DNA of 64,000 nucleotides from assembly GCA_003223935.1 (NCBI GenBank), contig QHXQ01000029.1, forward strand, positions 1-64,000. Reading direction: 5' to 3'. This DNA is from Acidobacteriota bacterium (GTDB lineage Bacteria; Acidobacteriota; Blastocatellia; Pyrinomonadales; Pyrinomonadaceae). A model generated the notes under the pieces. It was not told the DNA's origin, searched no databases, and saw nothing but the letters and a program-made list of their open reading frames with translations. Shown piece after piece: positions 8,558 to 17,636 of the stretch. A program made the translations under genes and the position numbers. Position 1 is the first letter of the stretch, and each line of letters begins with the position of its first letter.

Positions 8558-9955
8558 ATGAGCCGTAAGATTCAAGTATTGGTTACAGATGACGAGCCGC
8601 TATTTCAAGAACTCGTCCCGGAACAACTCGCGATGCTGGGTTTTGAAGCGTCAGCCGCTAGGAACGGACGGGCTGCACTAGACGCCTTAAGCCAAAGAGA
8701 TTATGACGTCGTACTGCTCGACATAAATATGCCCGGACTGTCCGGCCTCGACGCGCTGCGCCAGATCAGACAGATGGAGGATGCGCCGGAAGTCATCATG
8801 CTGACCGCCGACGATTCTCTCTCGACCGGCATTGAGGCGATGCGGCTCGGTGCTTATGACTACCTCACGAAGCCTGCGCCGCTCGATAAGATGGATGCGG
8901 TGATCCGTAAGGCGGACGAGAAAAGGCGGTTGGTGCGGCGTAACGCTAGCTTAAGCGCTGCGGTGGAGCGCCGGTCGGAGGAGCGCGCGCCCGAATTCAT
9001 CCATCGCAGTGCCAGCCTGAAGGCGCTCACCGCGCAAGCTGAGATGGCCGCGCGGCACGACTCCATCGTCCTCGTCACCGGCGAAAGCGGCACGGGCAAA
9101 GACGTGCTCGCACGGCTCATCCACGGCAAAAGCCCGCGCGCACGCGCGCCTTTCATCGTTGTTAACTGCGGCGCGCTGCCCGAAGCGCTGTTTGAGTCGG
9201 AGTTCTTCGGGCACGAGAAAGGCGCGTTCACGGGCGCGAATGCGCTCAAGCGTGGCCTCATCGAAGCCGCCGACAATTCAACTCTCTTCCTTGACGAGAT
9301 CGGCGAAATGCCCCCGCCCGCACAGGTCAAGCTCTTGCAGTTCCTCGAACGCGGGAGCTTTCGCCGCGTTGGCTCAACGCGCGATCAAATGGCGGACGTG
9401 CGCGTCATCGCCGCCACCAATCGTAATCTGCAACAAGAGGTGCGCGAGGGCCGCTTCCGCGCCGATCTCTTTTATCGGCTCAACGTCGTCTCGCTCTACA
9501 TCCCGCCTTTGCGCGAACGCCCGGAAGACATCCCGGAATTGATTGACCATTTTCTTGAGATTTACCGCAGACGCTTCAAACGGCCGGCGCTCGACCTGAC
9601 GGCTGGGGCCCGCCGCCGGATGGAAACCTACGCTTGGCCGGGCAACGTGCGCGAGTTGCGCAACTGCTTAGAACGCGCCGCCGCGCTCTCGCCCGACGAC
9701 CTGATAGATGCGACACTGTTTCTGCCCCTACTCGTACCACAGCAACAGGCAGCGGAAATCCGTGGCTCGCAAACGGGTGAGCCGCTACCGACGCTCTACG
9801 AAGTGGAGCGGCAGCATATCTTGCGCGCGTTTGAGACGGCAGGGAGCAATCGCGAACGCGCCGCTGCCATTCTTGGCATCTCCACGCGGACGCTCTACCG
9901 TAAGCTCCGCGAGTATGAAACGAACGTTCGGTCGAACGAACTCGCCTTAGGATAA
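8558..9955 (+). CDS. Sigma-54-dependent response regulator (NtrC family)
   Basis: A three-domain enhancer-binding regulator of 465 residues. The REC domain carries phospho-acceptor Asp55 (VVLLDINMPG) and Lys105. The AAA+ domain has Walker A GESGTGKD at 175-182, the sigma-54-contacting GAFTGA loop at 222-227 and Walker B TLFLDEIGEM. A Fis-type HTH is at the C-terminus (NRERAAAILGISTRTLYRKL). All parts needed to activate sigma-54 polymerase are present. The ATG at 8558 is chosen over the upstream in-frame ATG at 8531 because aaaggag (8537-8543) lies between them. Its likely targets are the adjacent REC-PATAN gene and the hybrid kinase gene, which have matching palindromes. Confidence 0.95.
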   Translation: MSRKIQVLVTDDEPLFQELVPEQLAMLGFEASAARNGRAALDALSQRDYDVVLLDINMPGLSGLDALRQIRQMEDAPEVIMLTADDSLSTGIEAMRLGAYDYLTKPAPLDKMDAVIRKADEKRRLVRRNASLSAAVERRSEERAPEFIHRSASLKALTAQAEMAARHDSIVLVTGESGTGKDVLARLIHGKSPRARAPFIVVNCGALPEALFESEFFGHEKGAFTGANALKRGLIEAADNSTLFLDEIGEMPPPAQVKLLQFLERGSFRRVGSTRDQMADVRVIAATNRNLQQEVREGRFRADLFYRLNVVSLYIPPLRERPEDIPELIDHFLEIYRRRFKRPALDLTAGARRRMETYAWPGNVRELRNCLERAAALSPDDLIDATLFLPLLVPQQQAAEIRGSQTGEPLPTLYEVERQHILRAFETAGSNRERAAAILGISTRTLYRKLREYETNVRSNELALG

Positions 9956-9961
9956 CGATGA

Positions 9962-9988
9962 CTGACGATTTGTCTGTCATTTTGTCAG
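9962..9988. promoter_or_regulatory. Twin operator candidates (CTGACAAATTGTCAG-like)
   Basis: Two overlapping 15-base sites, 9962-9976 and 9974-9988, each match 12 of 15 positions of the perfect palindrome at 13444-13458. A longer inverted repeat (TGACTGAC, 9959-9966 with 9984-9991) encloses them. They lie about 110-130 bases upstream of a sigma-54 promoter candidate, a normal enhancer distance. Confidence 0.45.
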
Positions 9989-10094
9989 TCACTTGTTCCC
10001 TTTACGCGATTAAGGTAACCCAAGCGCACCAGGTCTATCTCATCAAGGCTTCTGATTGCGAGGTTTAGCTGATAGAGGCGCTAATAATTGGGCG

Positions 10095-10110
10095 CGGCAC
10101 GAAGTTTGTT
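10095..10110 (+). promoter_or_regulatory. Sigma-54 (-24/-12) promoter candidate
   Basis: CGGCACG-AAGT-TTGTT matches the consensus TGGCACG-N4-TTGCW at 10 of 12 defined positions with exact spacing, but the -12 GC reads GT. It is 123 bases before the REC-PATAN start; a small hairpin (10127-10146) lies in the predicted leader. Confidence 0.4.
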
Positions 10111-10232
10111 TCTCTGAGGGCCGGATGATCCCTCGTTTGGGGGATCGAGGACACGAGAGGCGTGCTTAGTCCCCTGCACACCCAATTACTCAGGATAAAA
10201 CTAACAGGCGCAACGCCGGAGGAGATTTCCCC

Positions 10233-11228
10233 ATGAGTTCTGTGCTGATTGTTGAAGATGATGTGATCGTACGCGAGTTGCTTTTTGAGCTATTTTCTGA
10301 GGAGCACTCTTGTCGCACGGCGGAAAAGGCTGAACACGCCTTAGCGCTTTTGGATTCAGTGCGCTTTGATGTAGTAGTCACAGACATTTCTATGCCCGGC
10401 ATGAGCGGATTGGAATTGCTCGGGCACGTCCGACAGCGCTGGCCAGAGACTACCGTCATCATTGTCTCAGGCATACGCGATCAAGAGTACGCGAAGGGGC
10501 TGGTTAAAATGGGCGCTTTTGATTACTTAGTGAAGCCGTTTGATCTGGCAGAGGTCAAACGAAGCGTTGCCCGCGCCCTTGAGCAACACCAACCGGCAGT
10601 AGAAGAAGGGCCGGCCGAGGAGGTTACCACGGTCGCTCAGAGCGCGAATGATGGGCAACCATCGGAGGTCTTTTCTTCGATCCAACTCGACAAAGTCTTT
10701 TCGCTCTGTGAACTGATGGAGATGGTGCAGCGCAGCCGGATGAGCGGCTACATTCAACTCCGCTGGAACGACGCGACCATCGAGGAAGCCCGCCGCACAG
10801 GGCGGTTTCAAGACGCGGCGGGAAATTTTGAAGAGGCCGTGCGATATTGCTCCGGCTATCTCTACTTGCATGAGGGACTACTGATCGATGCGACCATCAG
10901 TGAACAGGAGGCGAGTCCCTACTGGCGCGACGCCGAGCAGTCTTTGACCCTATTGGTGCGGCTGGCTACTTGGGTCGGGGTGGGCATGCGGGCTTGGGGC
11001 TTTGCCGCGACTGACCAGTCCCGGCCTGAGAGGCTTTCGGTGGCCGACAATAGCGGCAAGCTGTTAAGTATTATTGCTGGCGACGAGGGGTCAGAGGATG
11101 AGACTGCATTCGCCCTGATCGGGGCTGAACCGGTGCGCGAGCTAATCGGTGCCGACGCTGCTAGTCAGGTTATGGTTCCAGACATAGCGGAAGTTCCCCT
11201 CTTTAAGTACTGGTCCAAAGAGGGATGA
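10233..11228 (+). CDS. Response regulator with REC and DUF4388/PATAN-like output domain
   Basis: A 331-residue regulator. REC occupies about 1-120 with phospho-acceptor Asp51 (VVVTDISMPG) and the conserved Lys in YLVKPFD. After a Glu-rich linker, residues 145-300 resemble DUF4388/PATAN: a SLCELMEMVQRSRMSGYI opening and a GYLYLHEGLLIDATI strand pair, a domain found in Acidobacteria and delta-proteobacteria regulators. There is no DNA-binding domain, so output is probably protein-protein. The ATG at 10233 has a strong ggagga ribosome-binding site. A sigma-54 promoter candidate with two palindromes upstream suggests control by the 8558 activator. Confidence 0.88.
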   Translation: MSSVLIVEDDVIVRELLFELFSEEHSCRTAEKAEHALALLDSVRFDVVVTDISMPGMSGLELLGHVRQRWPETTVIIVSGIRDQEYAKGLVKMGAFDYLVKPFDLAEVKRSVARALEQHQPAVEEGPAEEVTTVAQSANDGQPSEVFSSIQLDKVFSLCELMEMVQRSRMSGYIQLRWNDATIEEARRTGRFQDAAGNFEEAVRYCSGYLYLHEGLLIDATISEQEASPYWRDAEQSLTLLVRLATWVGVGMRAWGFAATDQSRPERLSVADNSGKLLSIIAGDEGSEDETAFALIGAEPVRELIGADAASQVMVPDIAEVPLFKYWSKEG

Positions 11229-11260
11229 TTGCCGCGGCATAATCGCGGTCTTATAAAAAG

Positions 11261-13345
11261 TTAGCTGATATGTTGCGGGATGTGGGCTAGCTCGTCTTGC
11301 GGCAGCACGATGGGGCTAAACTCGCTTGCTTGCGAGTGCGACGATGCGCCAGCGCTATTATGCGGCGGCGTAGTGCTTTCGTCGGAGCTATTCAAGTATC
11401 GGAAGACTTCCTGCGCGAGTTCTCGGATGCGGTCGGCAGTAAAAGGTTTGGTGACAACCCAGCCGACCCCTGCGGCCTCCTGTTCCTGCGCGCTGACGGC
11501 ATCGCCCCAGCCCGTGATGATAGCCAGTGGAATGCGCTGGTCACGAGCGCGTATGGAGCGCGCGAGTTCCCACCCATTCATGCCCGGCATGCCGATGTCT
11601 GTGAAGACGGCGTCGAACTTTTCCACCGCAAACAACTCAAGCGCCTGACAGCCGCCTTCCGCCAGCACCACCTCATGGCCTTCGTGCTCCAGAATCTCGC
11701 GTAAGATTTCGCGCAGCGGGGCCTCGTCGTCAACCACTAGGATTCTTATCCTTCCGCTCTGAGAACTCTGCGCCTGAGAGGGCAGCGCCACTAGTGCAGT
11801 CGCTGGGGGAACGCCGCACGCATCTTTCAATATGCTTTTCGCTTCAGTGGTTGCCTTAGGTTCGCCCTTTGCCATTGGCAGTGTGATCCGGAAAGTTGTG
11901 CCGCGCCCGACCTCCGACTCGACGTTAATCATTCCCCCGTGGCGCAGAATGATTCCGTAGCTGACGGCGAGGCCAAGACCAAGACCGGCTTTGCCTTTCG
12001 TTGTATAGAAAGGATCGAAGATGCGCGAGCGCACCTCAGGACTCATGCCGATGCCGGTGTCGCTAATGGAGATTTCGATCACCTCATTTCTTTCCATCGT
12101 CGAAAGCGTAATCTCCCCACCTTCCGGCAGCGCGTCCACGGCATTGAACACGATATTGATGAGCACTTCGCGCAACTCAGAATCATCGCCCATGACCAGC
12201 GCGTCGGTCTCTATGCGCGAGCCAAAGGTGATATGCACATTGGCCGCCTCGGCCCGAGCTTTCCAGCGCGGGCGCGTCATTTCGGTTACGTCGAGCAACA
12301 ACTGGTCTATCGCCACCAACTCAAAGTCCCGGTCGCGCCGCTGGCGCGCAAAGTTTTGAATGCGCTTCACCGTGTGCGCGCCGTCTTGTGCGGCCTTGGC
12401 GATGATCTGGAGACCGCGCAAGACTTCCGGGTCTTTCGTCTTCATCATCATCAGTTGAGCGCGCCCAAGTATGCCCGCGAGCGCGTTATTGAAGTCGTGC
12501 GCGACGCCGGAAGCCAATTCGCCCAAGGCGGACAACTTCTCGATCTGCGCGAACTGCTCGCGAATGCGCTCCTGTTCCGTGATGTAGCGAGAGAGTTCTT
12601 CAATATGCTGCTCGGCCAGTTCGGCCTGCCGCGTCGAAGTTTCAATGTTTTTCACGTAAGTGGAGTACGTGAGGTAAACGATAGCGATGATCGGCGTTGT
12701 CACCAAGAGTGCGTAGAACCCAACTGAACTGACGAGCCGAGCAATGATGCCGGCGGCGGATGCGCCAGCGACGTAGGTCAGGGAAGTCCAAAGATAGTAC
12801 TTGCGCCATGTTTGCCAGAACGGTTGACCAAGTTTGCACGCCTGTGCAATGGCAACCAAGCTGGAATTGAAGACATACTGAACGAGCGCCATGACGCAAA
12901 TGGCCGTGATAAAGGACGCAGAAATTTGGCGGTTCGGCAGTTCGACAATCGGACCGAAGCAGAGCCGCAACGTCCAAACGGTGAGGCAAGTTGAACAGGC
13001 CATGACCGCTGCGTTGAAGAAGATTGTCCTCGACTTCCGGCTGGAGTGGATAGTGGAGCAAATTCCATCCATGGCGGCAAGCAAGATCGCCGCCTCGCCG
13101 CCATACAGCAGCATCGTCAAGAAGATGAAGGTGTCAGAAACTGTGATTTGGCCGCCAATGCGAGGAATGACCACGGCGGTTCGTGAGCCGACCGTAGCCA
13201 AGAAGACGGCCAATAGCAGAAAAGCCAGATTGATCCGCGCGAGCGAGACCCTAGGAAAGGCATAGATAGAGTAAAGGCAGACTGCGCCACCGATGGCGAC
13301 GATGAACCACATATAAGGATCGGTGAAACGCTGTCTGCCTGTCAT
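11261..13345 (-). CDS. Membrane hybrid histidine kinase with C-terminal receiver
   Basis: An integral-membrane kinase with about seven N-terminal helices (residues 10-230), a coiled-coil linker, HisKA with phospho-His283 (GVAHDFNNALAGILG), HATPase_c with ISDTGIGMS and LGLGLAVSYG boxes, and a C-terminal REC with Asp583 (AVFTDIGMPG). Numbering is from the ATG at 13345 (694 residues). An in-frame TTG at 13387 would add 14 residues; neither start has a good Shine-Dalgarno. It converges on the REC-PATAN gene with a 32-base gap. A perfect 15-base palindrome lies about 100 bases upstream. It could phosphorylate the 8558 activator, the 10233 regulator or both. Confidence 0.92.
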   Translation of the reverse strand: MTGRQRFTDPYMWFIVAIGGAVCLYSIYAFPRVSLARINLAFLLLAVFLATVGSRTAVVIPRIGGQITVSDTFIFLTMLLYGGEAAILLAAMDGICSTIHSSRKSRTIFFNAAVMACSTCLTVWTLRLCFGPIVELPNRQISASFITAICVMALVQYVFNSSLVAIAQACKLGQPFWQTWRKYYLWTSLTYVAGASAAGIIARLVSSVGFYALLVTTPIIAIVYLTYSTYVKNIETSTRQAELAEQHIEELSRYITEQERIREQFAQIEKLSALGELASGVAHDFNNALAGILGRAQLMMMKTKDPEVLRGLQIIAKAAQDGAHTVKRIQNFARQRRDRDFELVAIDQLLLDVTEMTRPRWKARAEAANVHITFGSRIETDALVMGDDSELREVLINIVFNAVDALPEGGEITLSTMERNEVIEISISDTGIGMSPEVRSRIFDPFYTTKGKAGLGLGLAVSYGIILRHGGMINVESEVGRGTTFRITLPMAKGEPKATTEAKSILKDACGVPPATALVALPSQAQSSQSGRIRILVVDDEAPLREILREILEHEGHEVVLAEGGCQALELFAVEKFDAVFTDIGMPGMNGWELARSIRARDQRIPLAIITGWGDAVSAQEQEAAGVGWVVTKPFTADRIRELAQEVFRYLNSSDESTTPPHNSAGASSHSQASEFSPIVLPQDELAHIPQHIS

Positions 13346-13924
13346 GAGTTTTATGGTATGAGCCGTTGCGGCCGGATGACACCCCAATTAGACAGTACCC
13401 TGTCGGGCAGGATTGTTGCAATCGCTTTTTCCGCTAAGAGCGCCTGACAAATTGTCAGCCCGCAGTCGCGCGGCCTGAATTATCAGTTCTCATTGATTGT
13501 TTTCATTGCTAGAGCCTTTGCGGCAGTTTCAGAGTAAGGATAGCGCGCGAGCTACTGCACCGGCGCGGGACTCGCGATCTCTCCGGCAAGTTCAGTGCCA
13601 TTAACTCCTATTTTTAACCATTAATCTTATTTTTTGTTAGCGGGCTATTTGGCAGGAAAAGTGGTCAATTAAAAGCTGGCTAGGCTGAAAGTTACCTCTC
13701 ACAGCTTGAGATCGCGTAATCTGACTTAAGCCAACCTTCATTTTGAATTGATCCAATGGCTGCCGCTTAAAGTATAAGGTTCTGCCATCGTTAACCTAAG
13801 CAAAGCTTAGCCTCAATAGACATTAAAAACTTTTCAGCCCTCAGCGCGTAATTACACGCGGAGTTGCGGCGCACAAAGGCGCAGCCCATTTATAGTTTGT
13901 CGGCTGAAGGTGTATTTTTAAGTC
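13346..13924. other. Long divergent intergenic region before sppA and the hybrid kinase
   Basis: This 579-base gap holds no convincing gene. It is AT-richer than the coding flanks and contains the palindrome at 13444-13458. The long segment 13600-13850 has several A/T runs but no feature I recognise, and no tandem or inverted repeat stands out in it. Confidence 0.5.
13444..13458. promoter_or_regulatory. Perfect palindromic operator candidate CTGACAAATTGTCAG
   Basis: A 15-base perfect palindrome with a single central base, about 100 bases upstream of the hybrid kinase ATG. Related sites lie at 9962-9988 after the sigma-54 activator gene, suggesting a shared DNA-binding regulator, most simply the activator itself. 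Confidence 0.5.
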
Positions 13925-15733
13925 ATGGCAATCACACGCACAGGTAAAATTGTTCTCATTATTTCGGGCATACTGCTCGCCATCGTCATCGTCGTTGGTT
14001 TGCTCGTCGGATTGTTCATCTGGTCTCTGCGCGACACCGCGCCGGAGATCGCCAACAACAGCGTGCTCGTCTTGAAGATTGCCGGCTCGATGCCGGACTA
14101 CGCGCCCGAAGACCCGTTCGCCGCGCGCTTCTTCGGGCGCGAAGACCATTCGCTCACCAATCTCCTCACGCAGATCAGAAAGGCGAAAGCCGATAGACGC
14201 ATCAGCGCCATCCTGCTTGACATTGATCTAACCGGCGCGGGCTGGGCCAAGGCCGACGAAATCCGCGACGCCATCGCGGACTTTCGCACCTCAGGCAAAC
14301 CCATCTACGCCTACATGGAGTACGGCACGAACAAAGAGTATTACATTGCCACCGCATGCGAGCGCATCTACGTCGCGCCCATCGGCGATCTGTTCATCGT
14401 GGGCTTGGCGGCCGATGTGATGTCTTTGCGCGGCTCGCTCGATAAACTCGGCGTCTATCCTGATTTCGAGCACGTCGGCAAATACAAGAGCGCGCCCGAA
14501 CAGTACACGAACAAGCAGATGTCGCCGGAACATCGTGAGGTACTCAACTCGATCCTCGACGACACGTTCGCGCGCTACGTCGGCGGCATCGCCGCCGCGC
14601 GCCACAAGTCTGTGGATGAAGTGAAGGCGTTGATTGACAACGCGCCGGTGCGCGCCGCCGACGCGCAGAAGTTGGGTTTGATTGACGAGGCGAAATACCG
14701 CGATGAGGTTGAGAACGATCTCAAAAAGCGACTCGGTTATAAAGATGATGACAAGCTGAGCACGGTTAAAGCTTCGGACTACCGGCGCGTCACGCCTGAA
14801 TCTCTGGGCTTAAATCAAGGCGACAAGATCGCGATCATCTACGCTTCGGGCGCGATTGCGTCGGGCACTTCGAGCGACGGCGGGCCGTTCGGCGGCGAGC
14901 ACATGGTCGGCTCGGACACGGTCGTCAAAGCTTTGACGGACGCGCGCGATGATAAGACGATCAAGGCGATCATCCTGCGCGTTGATAGTCCCGGCGGGAC
15001 AAGCTATGCGTCCGACATCATCTGGCACGCGGTCGAAGCGGCGAAACAGAAAAAACCTGTCGTCGTCTCAATGAGCGACCTCGCGGCATCGGGCGGTTAT
15101 TACATTTCGACGGGCGCGAACCGCATCGTCGCAGAGCCTTCGACGCTCACGGGATCAATCGGCGTCTTCGCGGGCAAGCCCGTGCTGAAAGGTTTCTACG
15201 ATTGGATCGGCGTCAACAACGAATACGTCCTACGCGGCAAGAACGCAGGCCTGTTCCGCGAGACGGAGAAGTTCACAGACGACGAGCGCGCCAAGTTCAA
15301 AGCGATGCTCGAAGGTTTCTACTGGCAAGACTTTGTGCCGAAGGTCGCCGAAGGGCGCAAGCGCGACGCCAAATACATTGATTCAATCGGACAGGGGCGC
15401 GTCTGGTCGGGCATGCAAGGTAAAGAGAACGGCCTCGTTGACGAGTTCGGCGGTCTTGATCATGCTATCGAAGTCGCCAAACAACTCGCCAATATCCCAG
15501 CCGCACACGGCGTCCGTCGCGTCGTGTTGCCCGCGCCGCACACCTTCCTCAGTCAGTTCTTCTCAAACGAAGATGAGGACAGTAGCGCGAGCCTCCAAGC
15601 CGTCCAACAACGCGCCGCCTTTGAAGCGCTCCCCGCCGACATGCGCCGCACACTCCGCTACGCCGCCATCCTCGACCGCATGCAACGCGGCGAGATCATG
15701 GCAATGTTGCCCTTCGATGTGGAGATTAAATAA
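13925..15733 (+). CDS. sppA: Signal peptide peptidase SppA, 67K type
   Basis: SppA degrades cleaved signal peptides in the cytoplasmic membrane. The 602-residue protein has one N-terminal transmembrane helix (about 9-33) followed by tandem ClpP-like domains, as in the long E. coli type. The catalytic Ser/Lys dyad is present: Ser389 in DLAASGGYYIST and Lys188 in VGKYKSAPEQY. The length and split catalytic pair fit the 67K subfamily. The ATG at 13925 has only a weak gaagg upstream. It is transcribed alone and ends in a strong terminator-like hairpin at 15764. A cytoplasmic tail of about 60 residues after the protease domain has no known motif. Confidence 0.95.
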   Translation: MAITRTGKIVLIISGILLAIVIVVGLLVGLFIWSLRDTAPEIANNSVLVLKIAGSMPDYAPEDPFAARFFGREDHSLTNLLTQIRKAKADRRISAILLDIDLTGAGWAKADEIRDAIADFRTSGKPIYAYMEYGTNKEYYIATACERIYVAPIGDLFIVGLAADVMSLRGSLDKLGVYPDFEHVGKYKSAPEQYTNKQMSPEHREVLNSILDDTFARYVGGIAAARHKSVDEVKALIDNAPVRAADAQKLGLIDEAKYRDEVENDLKKRLGYKDDDKLSTVKASDYRRVTPESLGLNQGDKIAIIYASGAIASGTSSDGGPFGGEHMVGSDTVVKALTDARDDKTIKAIILRVDSPGGTSYASDIIWHAVEAAKQKKPVVVSMSDLAASGGYYISTGANRIVAEPSTLTGSIGVFAGKPVLKGFYDWIGVNNEYVLRGKNAGLFRETEKFTDDERAKFKAMLEGFYWQDFVPKVAEGRKRDAKYIDSIGQGRVWSGMQGKENGLVDEFGGLDHAIEVAKQLANIPAAHGVRRVVLPAPHTFLSQFFSNEDEDSSASLQAVQQRAAFEALPADMRRTLRYAAILDRMQRGEIMAMLPFDVEIK

Positions 15734-15763
15734 GCGAGACGCGGCGGCAGAAAATGAACTAGC

Positions 15764-15824
15764 GCCGCTAAAAGATAAGGCGGGTTGGTTAAATCATTGT
15801 CAGCCCGATTTATCTTTTAGCGGC
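15764..15824 (+). terminator. Terminator-like hairpin after sppA (15-bp perfect stem)
   Basis: GCCGCTAAAAGATAA (15764-15778) pairs exactly with 15810-15824; an inner GGCGGG/CCCG pair shortens the loop. The downstream side is A/T-rich (CACAATTTAATTTATT). It works on paper as a terminator in the sppA direction. Confidence 0.75.
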
Positions 15825-15825
15825 A

Positions 15826-16029
15826 CAATTTAATTTATTCGCACGCCGGAATAAGTTTTATTCCTACCCGGAAATCTTTTTCACGAGCTGAGAATATTAT
15901 TCTCAGCTTGAGAATCTTATTCACCGGCTGGAATAATTTATTCACAACCGGATTAAAGCTTTCTCACACTCGAACATCTTTTACACGGACAGATAATCTT
16001 TTTCGCCGCGCTGGAATAAATTAAACTGG
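15826..16029. repeat. Degenerate 20-22 bp tandem array
   Basis: About ten consecutive units begin at 15826, 15848, 15870, 15890, 15910, 15930, 15950, 15972, 15992 and 16013. The rough consensus is GGAATAATTTATTCACAGCT; many units contain an internal palindrome GAATAAnTTATTC. The spacing equals two turns of B-DNA. The array is noncoding in all frames and lies between the terminators of sppA and serS. Confidence 0.8.
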
Positions 16030-16056
16030 CGCGTTTAACTTACAAACGCGCCGGTT
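16024..16056 (-). terminator. Terminator after serS
   Basis: Reading the minus strand, AACCGGCGCGTTT (16056-16044) pairs with AAACGCGCCAGTT (16036-16024), with one G-T pair and a 7-base loop, followed by TTAATTTATTCC. It ends the serS transcript and borders the tandem array. Confidence 0.7.
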
Positions 16057-16085
16057 CCATTCATGCACACTGCTGCGCAAACTTG

Positions 16086-17393
16086 TCACGCTGCGCCGGT
16101 CTTTTCGCTCGCCTCGATCTTCTCCAGCCCGCCCATGTACGGGCGCAAAACTTCGGGGATAAGGACTGAGCCGTCCCGTTGTTGATAGTTTTCGAGAATC
16201 GCAAGCCACGTGCGCCCGATGGCGAGACCCGAACCGTTGAGCGTATGGACGAATTCGGGCTTGCCGCCGCTCTGTCTGCGAAAACGTATCTGCGCGCGCC
16301 GCGCTTGGAACGACTCGAAGTTTGAGCAAGAGGAGATTTCGCGGAAGGTGTTCTGCGACGGCAGCCACACCTCTATGTCGTAAGTCTTCGCGGACGCGAA
16401 ACTCATGTCGCCGGTCGAGAGCGTGACGACGCGATAGTGCAAACCAAGCTTCTGCAAGATCGTTTCGGCATCGCGCGTTAAAGCTTCCAACTCCGCGTAA
16501 GAATCTTCAGGGCGCGCGAGCTTCACAAGTTCAACCTTATCGAATTGATGTTGGCGGATGACGCCGCGCGTGTCGCGCCCGTGACTGCCCGCCTCAGAGC
16601 GAAAACAAGGCGTGTAAGCGACGAACTTCATAGGCAACTGCGCCTCATCCAAAATCTCTTCCCGATAAATGTTCGTCACCGGCACTTCGGCGGTCGGGAT
16701 GAGATAGAGACCGCGTTCATCCTCCAACTTAAATAGATCAGACTCGAACTTCGGCAACTGCGCCGTGCCGAACAGCGAATTTGCGTTGACGATGAACGGC
16801 GGCAGCGTCTCCTCATAACCATGATCGCTCGTGTGCACATCGAGCATGAAGTTGATGAGTGCACGCTCCAGACGCGCGCCCGCGCCTTTAAGGATCGCGA
16901 AACGCGCGCTCGCAATCTTCGCCGCGCGTTCGAGATCGAGTATGTCGAGGCGCGTGCCGATGTCCACATGATCCTGCGGCTCGAAATCAAACTGCGGCGC
17001 GTTGCCCCAACGCCGCACCTCTTTGTTCGCCGTCTCATCAGCGCCGACGGGCACAGACTCGCTCGGCACGTTCGGAATCGTCGAAAGCAACTCGCGCATA
17101 CGTGATTCGGCTTCATCGCGCGCGCGGTCGAGTTCCGCGATGCGCTCCTTCAATTCACCGACGGCGCGCCGCCGCGTGTCCGCCTCTTCGCGCTGGCCCG
17201 CTTTCATCAACGCGCCGATCTCACGACTCGCCGCATTGCGCTCCGCATTCAAACGATCAGATTCAGAGATCGCGCGCCGTCGCGCCTGATCGAGTTGCGC
17301 GAAATCATCGAGTGCCGCCGTCGGAAAGCCGCGCGCTTCGAGCGCCGCGCGCACGCGCTCCAAATTTTCGCGGACGTAGTTCAGATCGAGCAT
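16086..17393 (-). CDS. serS: Seryl-tRNA synthetase
   Basis: SerRS charges tRNA-Ser and tRNA-Sec with serine in the cytoplasm. The 435-residue protein has the N-terminal antiparallel coiled-coil arm (about 1-110, rich in Arg/Glu/Ala) that grips the tRNA long variable arm. The class II motifs follow: motif 2 around [21 protein letters not shown] and motif 3 around [18 protein letters not shown]. Length and order are normal for bacteria. The ATG at 17393 is the family start; it is preceded by gacggcaa, not a strong ribosome-binding site. It is monocistronic, divergent from galU across a heptad element, and ends at the 16024-16056 hairpin. Confidence 0.97.
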   Translation of the reverse strand: MLDLNYVRENLERVRAALEARGFPTAALDDFAQLDQARRRAISESDRLNAERNAASREIGALMKAGQREEADTRRRAVGELKERIAELDRARDEAESRMRELLSTIPNVPSESVPVGADETANKEVRRWGNAPQFDFEPQDHVDIGTRLDILDLERAAKIASARFAILKGAGARLERALINFMLDVHTSDHGYEETLPPFIVNANSLFGTAQLPKFESDLFKLEDERGLYLIPTAEVPVTNIYREEILDEAQLPMKFVAYTPCFRSEAGSHGRDTRGVIRQHQFDKVELVKLARPEDSYAELEALTRDAETILQKLGLHYRVVTLSTGDMSFASAKTYDIEVWLPSQNTFREISSCSNFESFQARRAQIRFRRQSGGKPEFVHTLNGSGLAIGRTWLAILENYQQRDGSVLIPEVLRPYMGGLEKIEASEKTGAA

Positions 17394-17506
17394 TTGCCGT
17401 CGTCCTTTGACGTGTGGTATCTAGTCGTCGCAATTCAGTTGTGACGAAAAAACTCAACCTAGCTGACAGCGCGCGAGCCTGTCAAGCAAGAGATTTGTCC
17501 GAATCT

Positions 17507-17634
17507 GTTATTGGTTATTAGTTCTTTGTTATTTGCTCTCTGATTGAAAGCTTCAAGGTTTATGACCACGCACAAATAACGAATAACTAATAACCAATAA
17601 CTGACCACCGAACACTGTCCACTGACCACTGAAT
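17507..17634. repeat. Heptad hairpin element 3 (GTTATTA and CACTGAC types)
   Basis: Arm 17507-17535 (GTTATTG/GTTATTA heptamers) pairs with 17573-17601 with about 3 mismatches in 29. Extra heptamers of the type TGACCAC/TGTCCAC follow (17601-17634) up to 2 bases before the galU ATG. This is the longest paired arm in the window. Confidence 0.9.
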
Positions 17635-17636
17635 TT

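Noticed and set aside
11939-12727. A 262-codon plus-strand frame in the hybrid kinase gene
   Set aside because: It runs antisense over the HisKA and HATPase motifs and resembles no protein.
13388-13443. Sigma-54 promoter in front of the hybrid kinase
   Set aside because: A GG and a TTGCA occur on the minus strand, but the spacing is one base too long.
15826-16029. CRISPR array
   Set aside because: Units are contiguous, degenerate and lack spacers; no cas genes are present.
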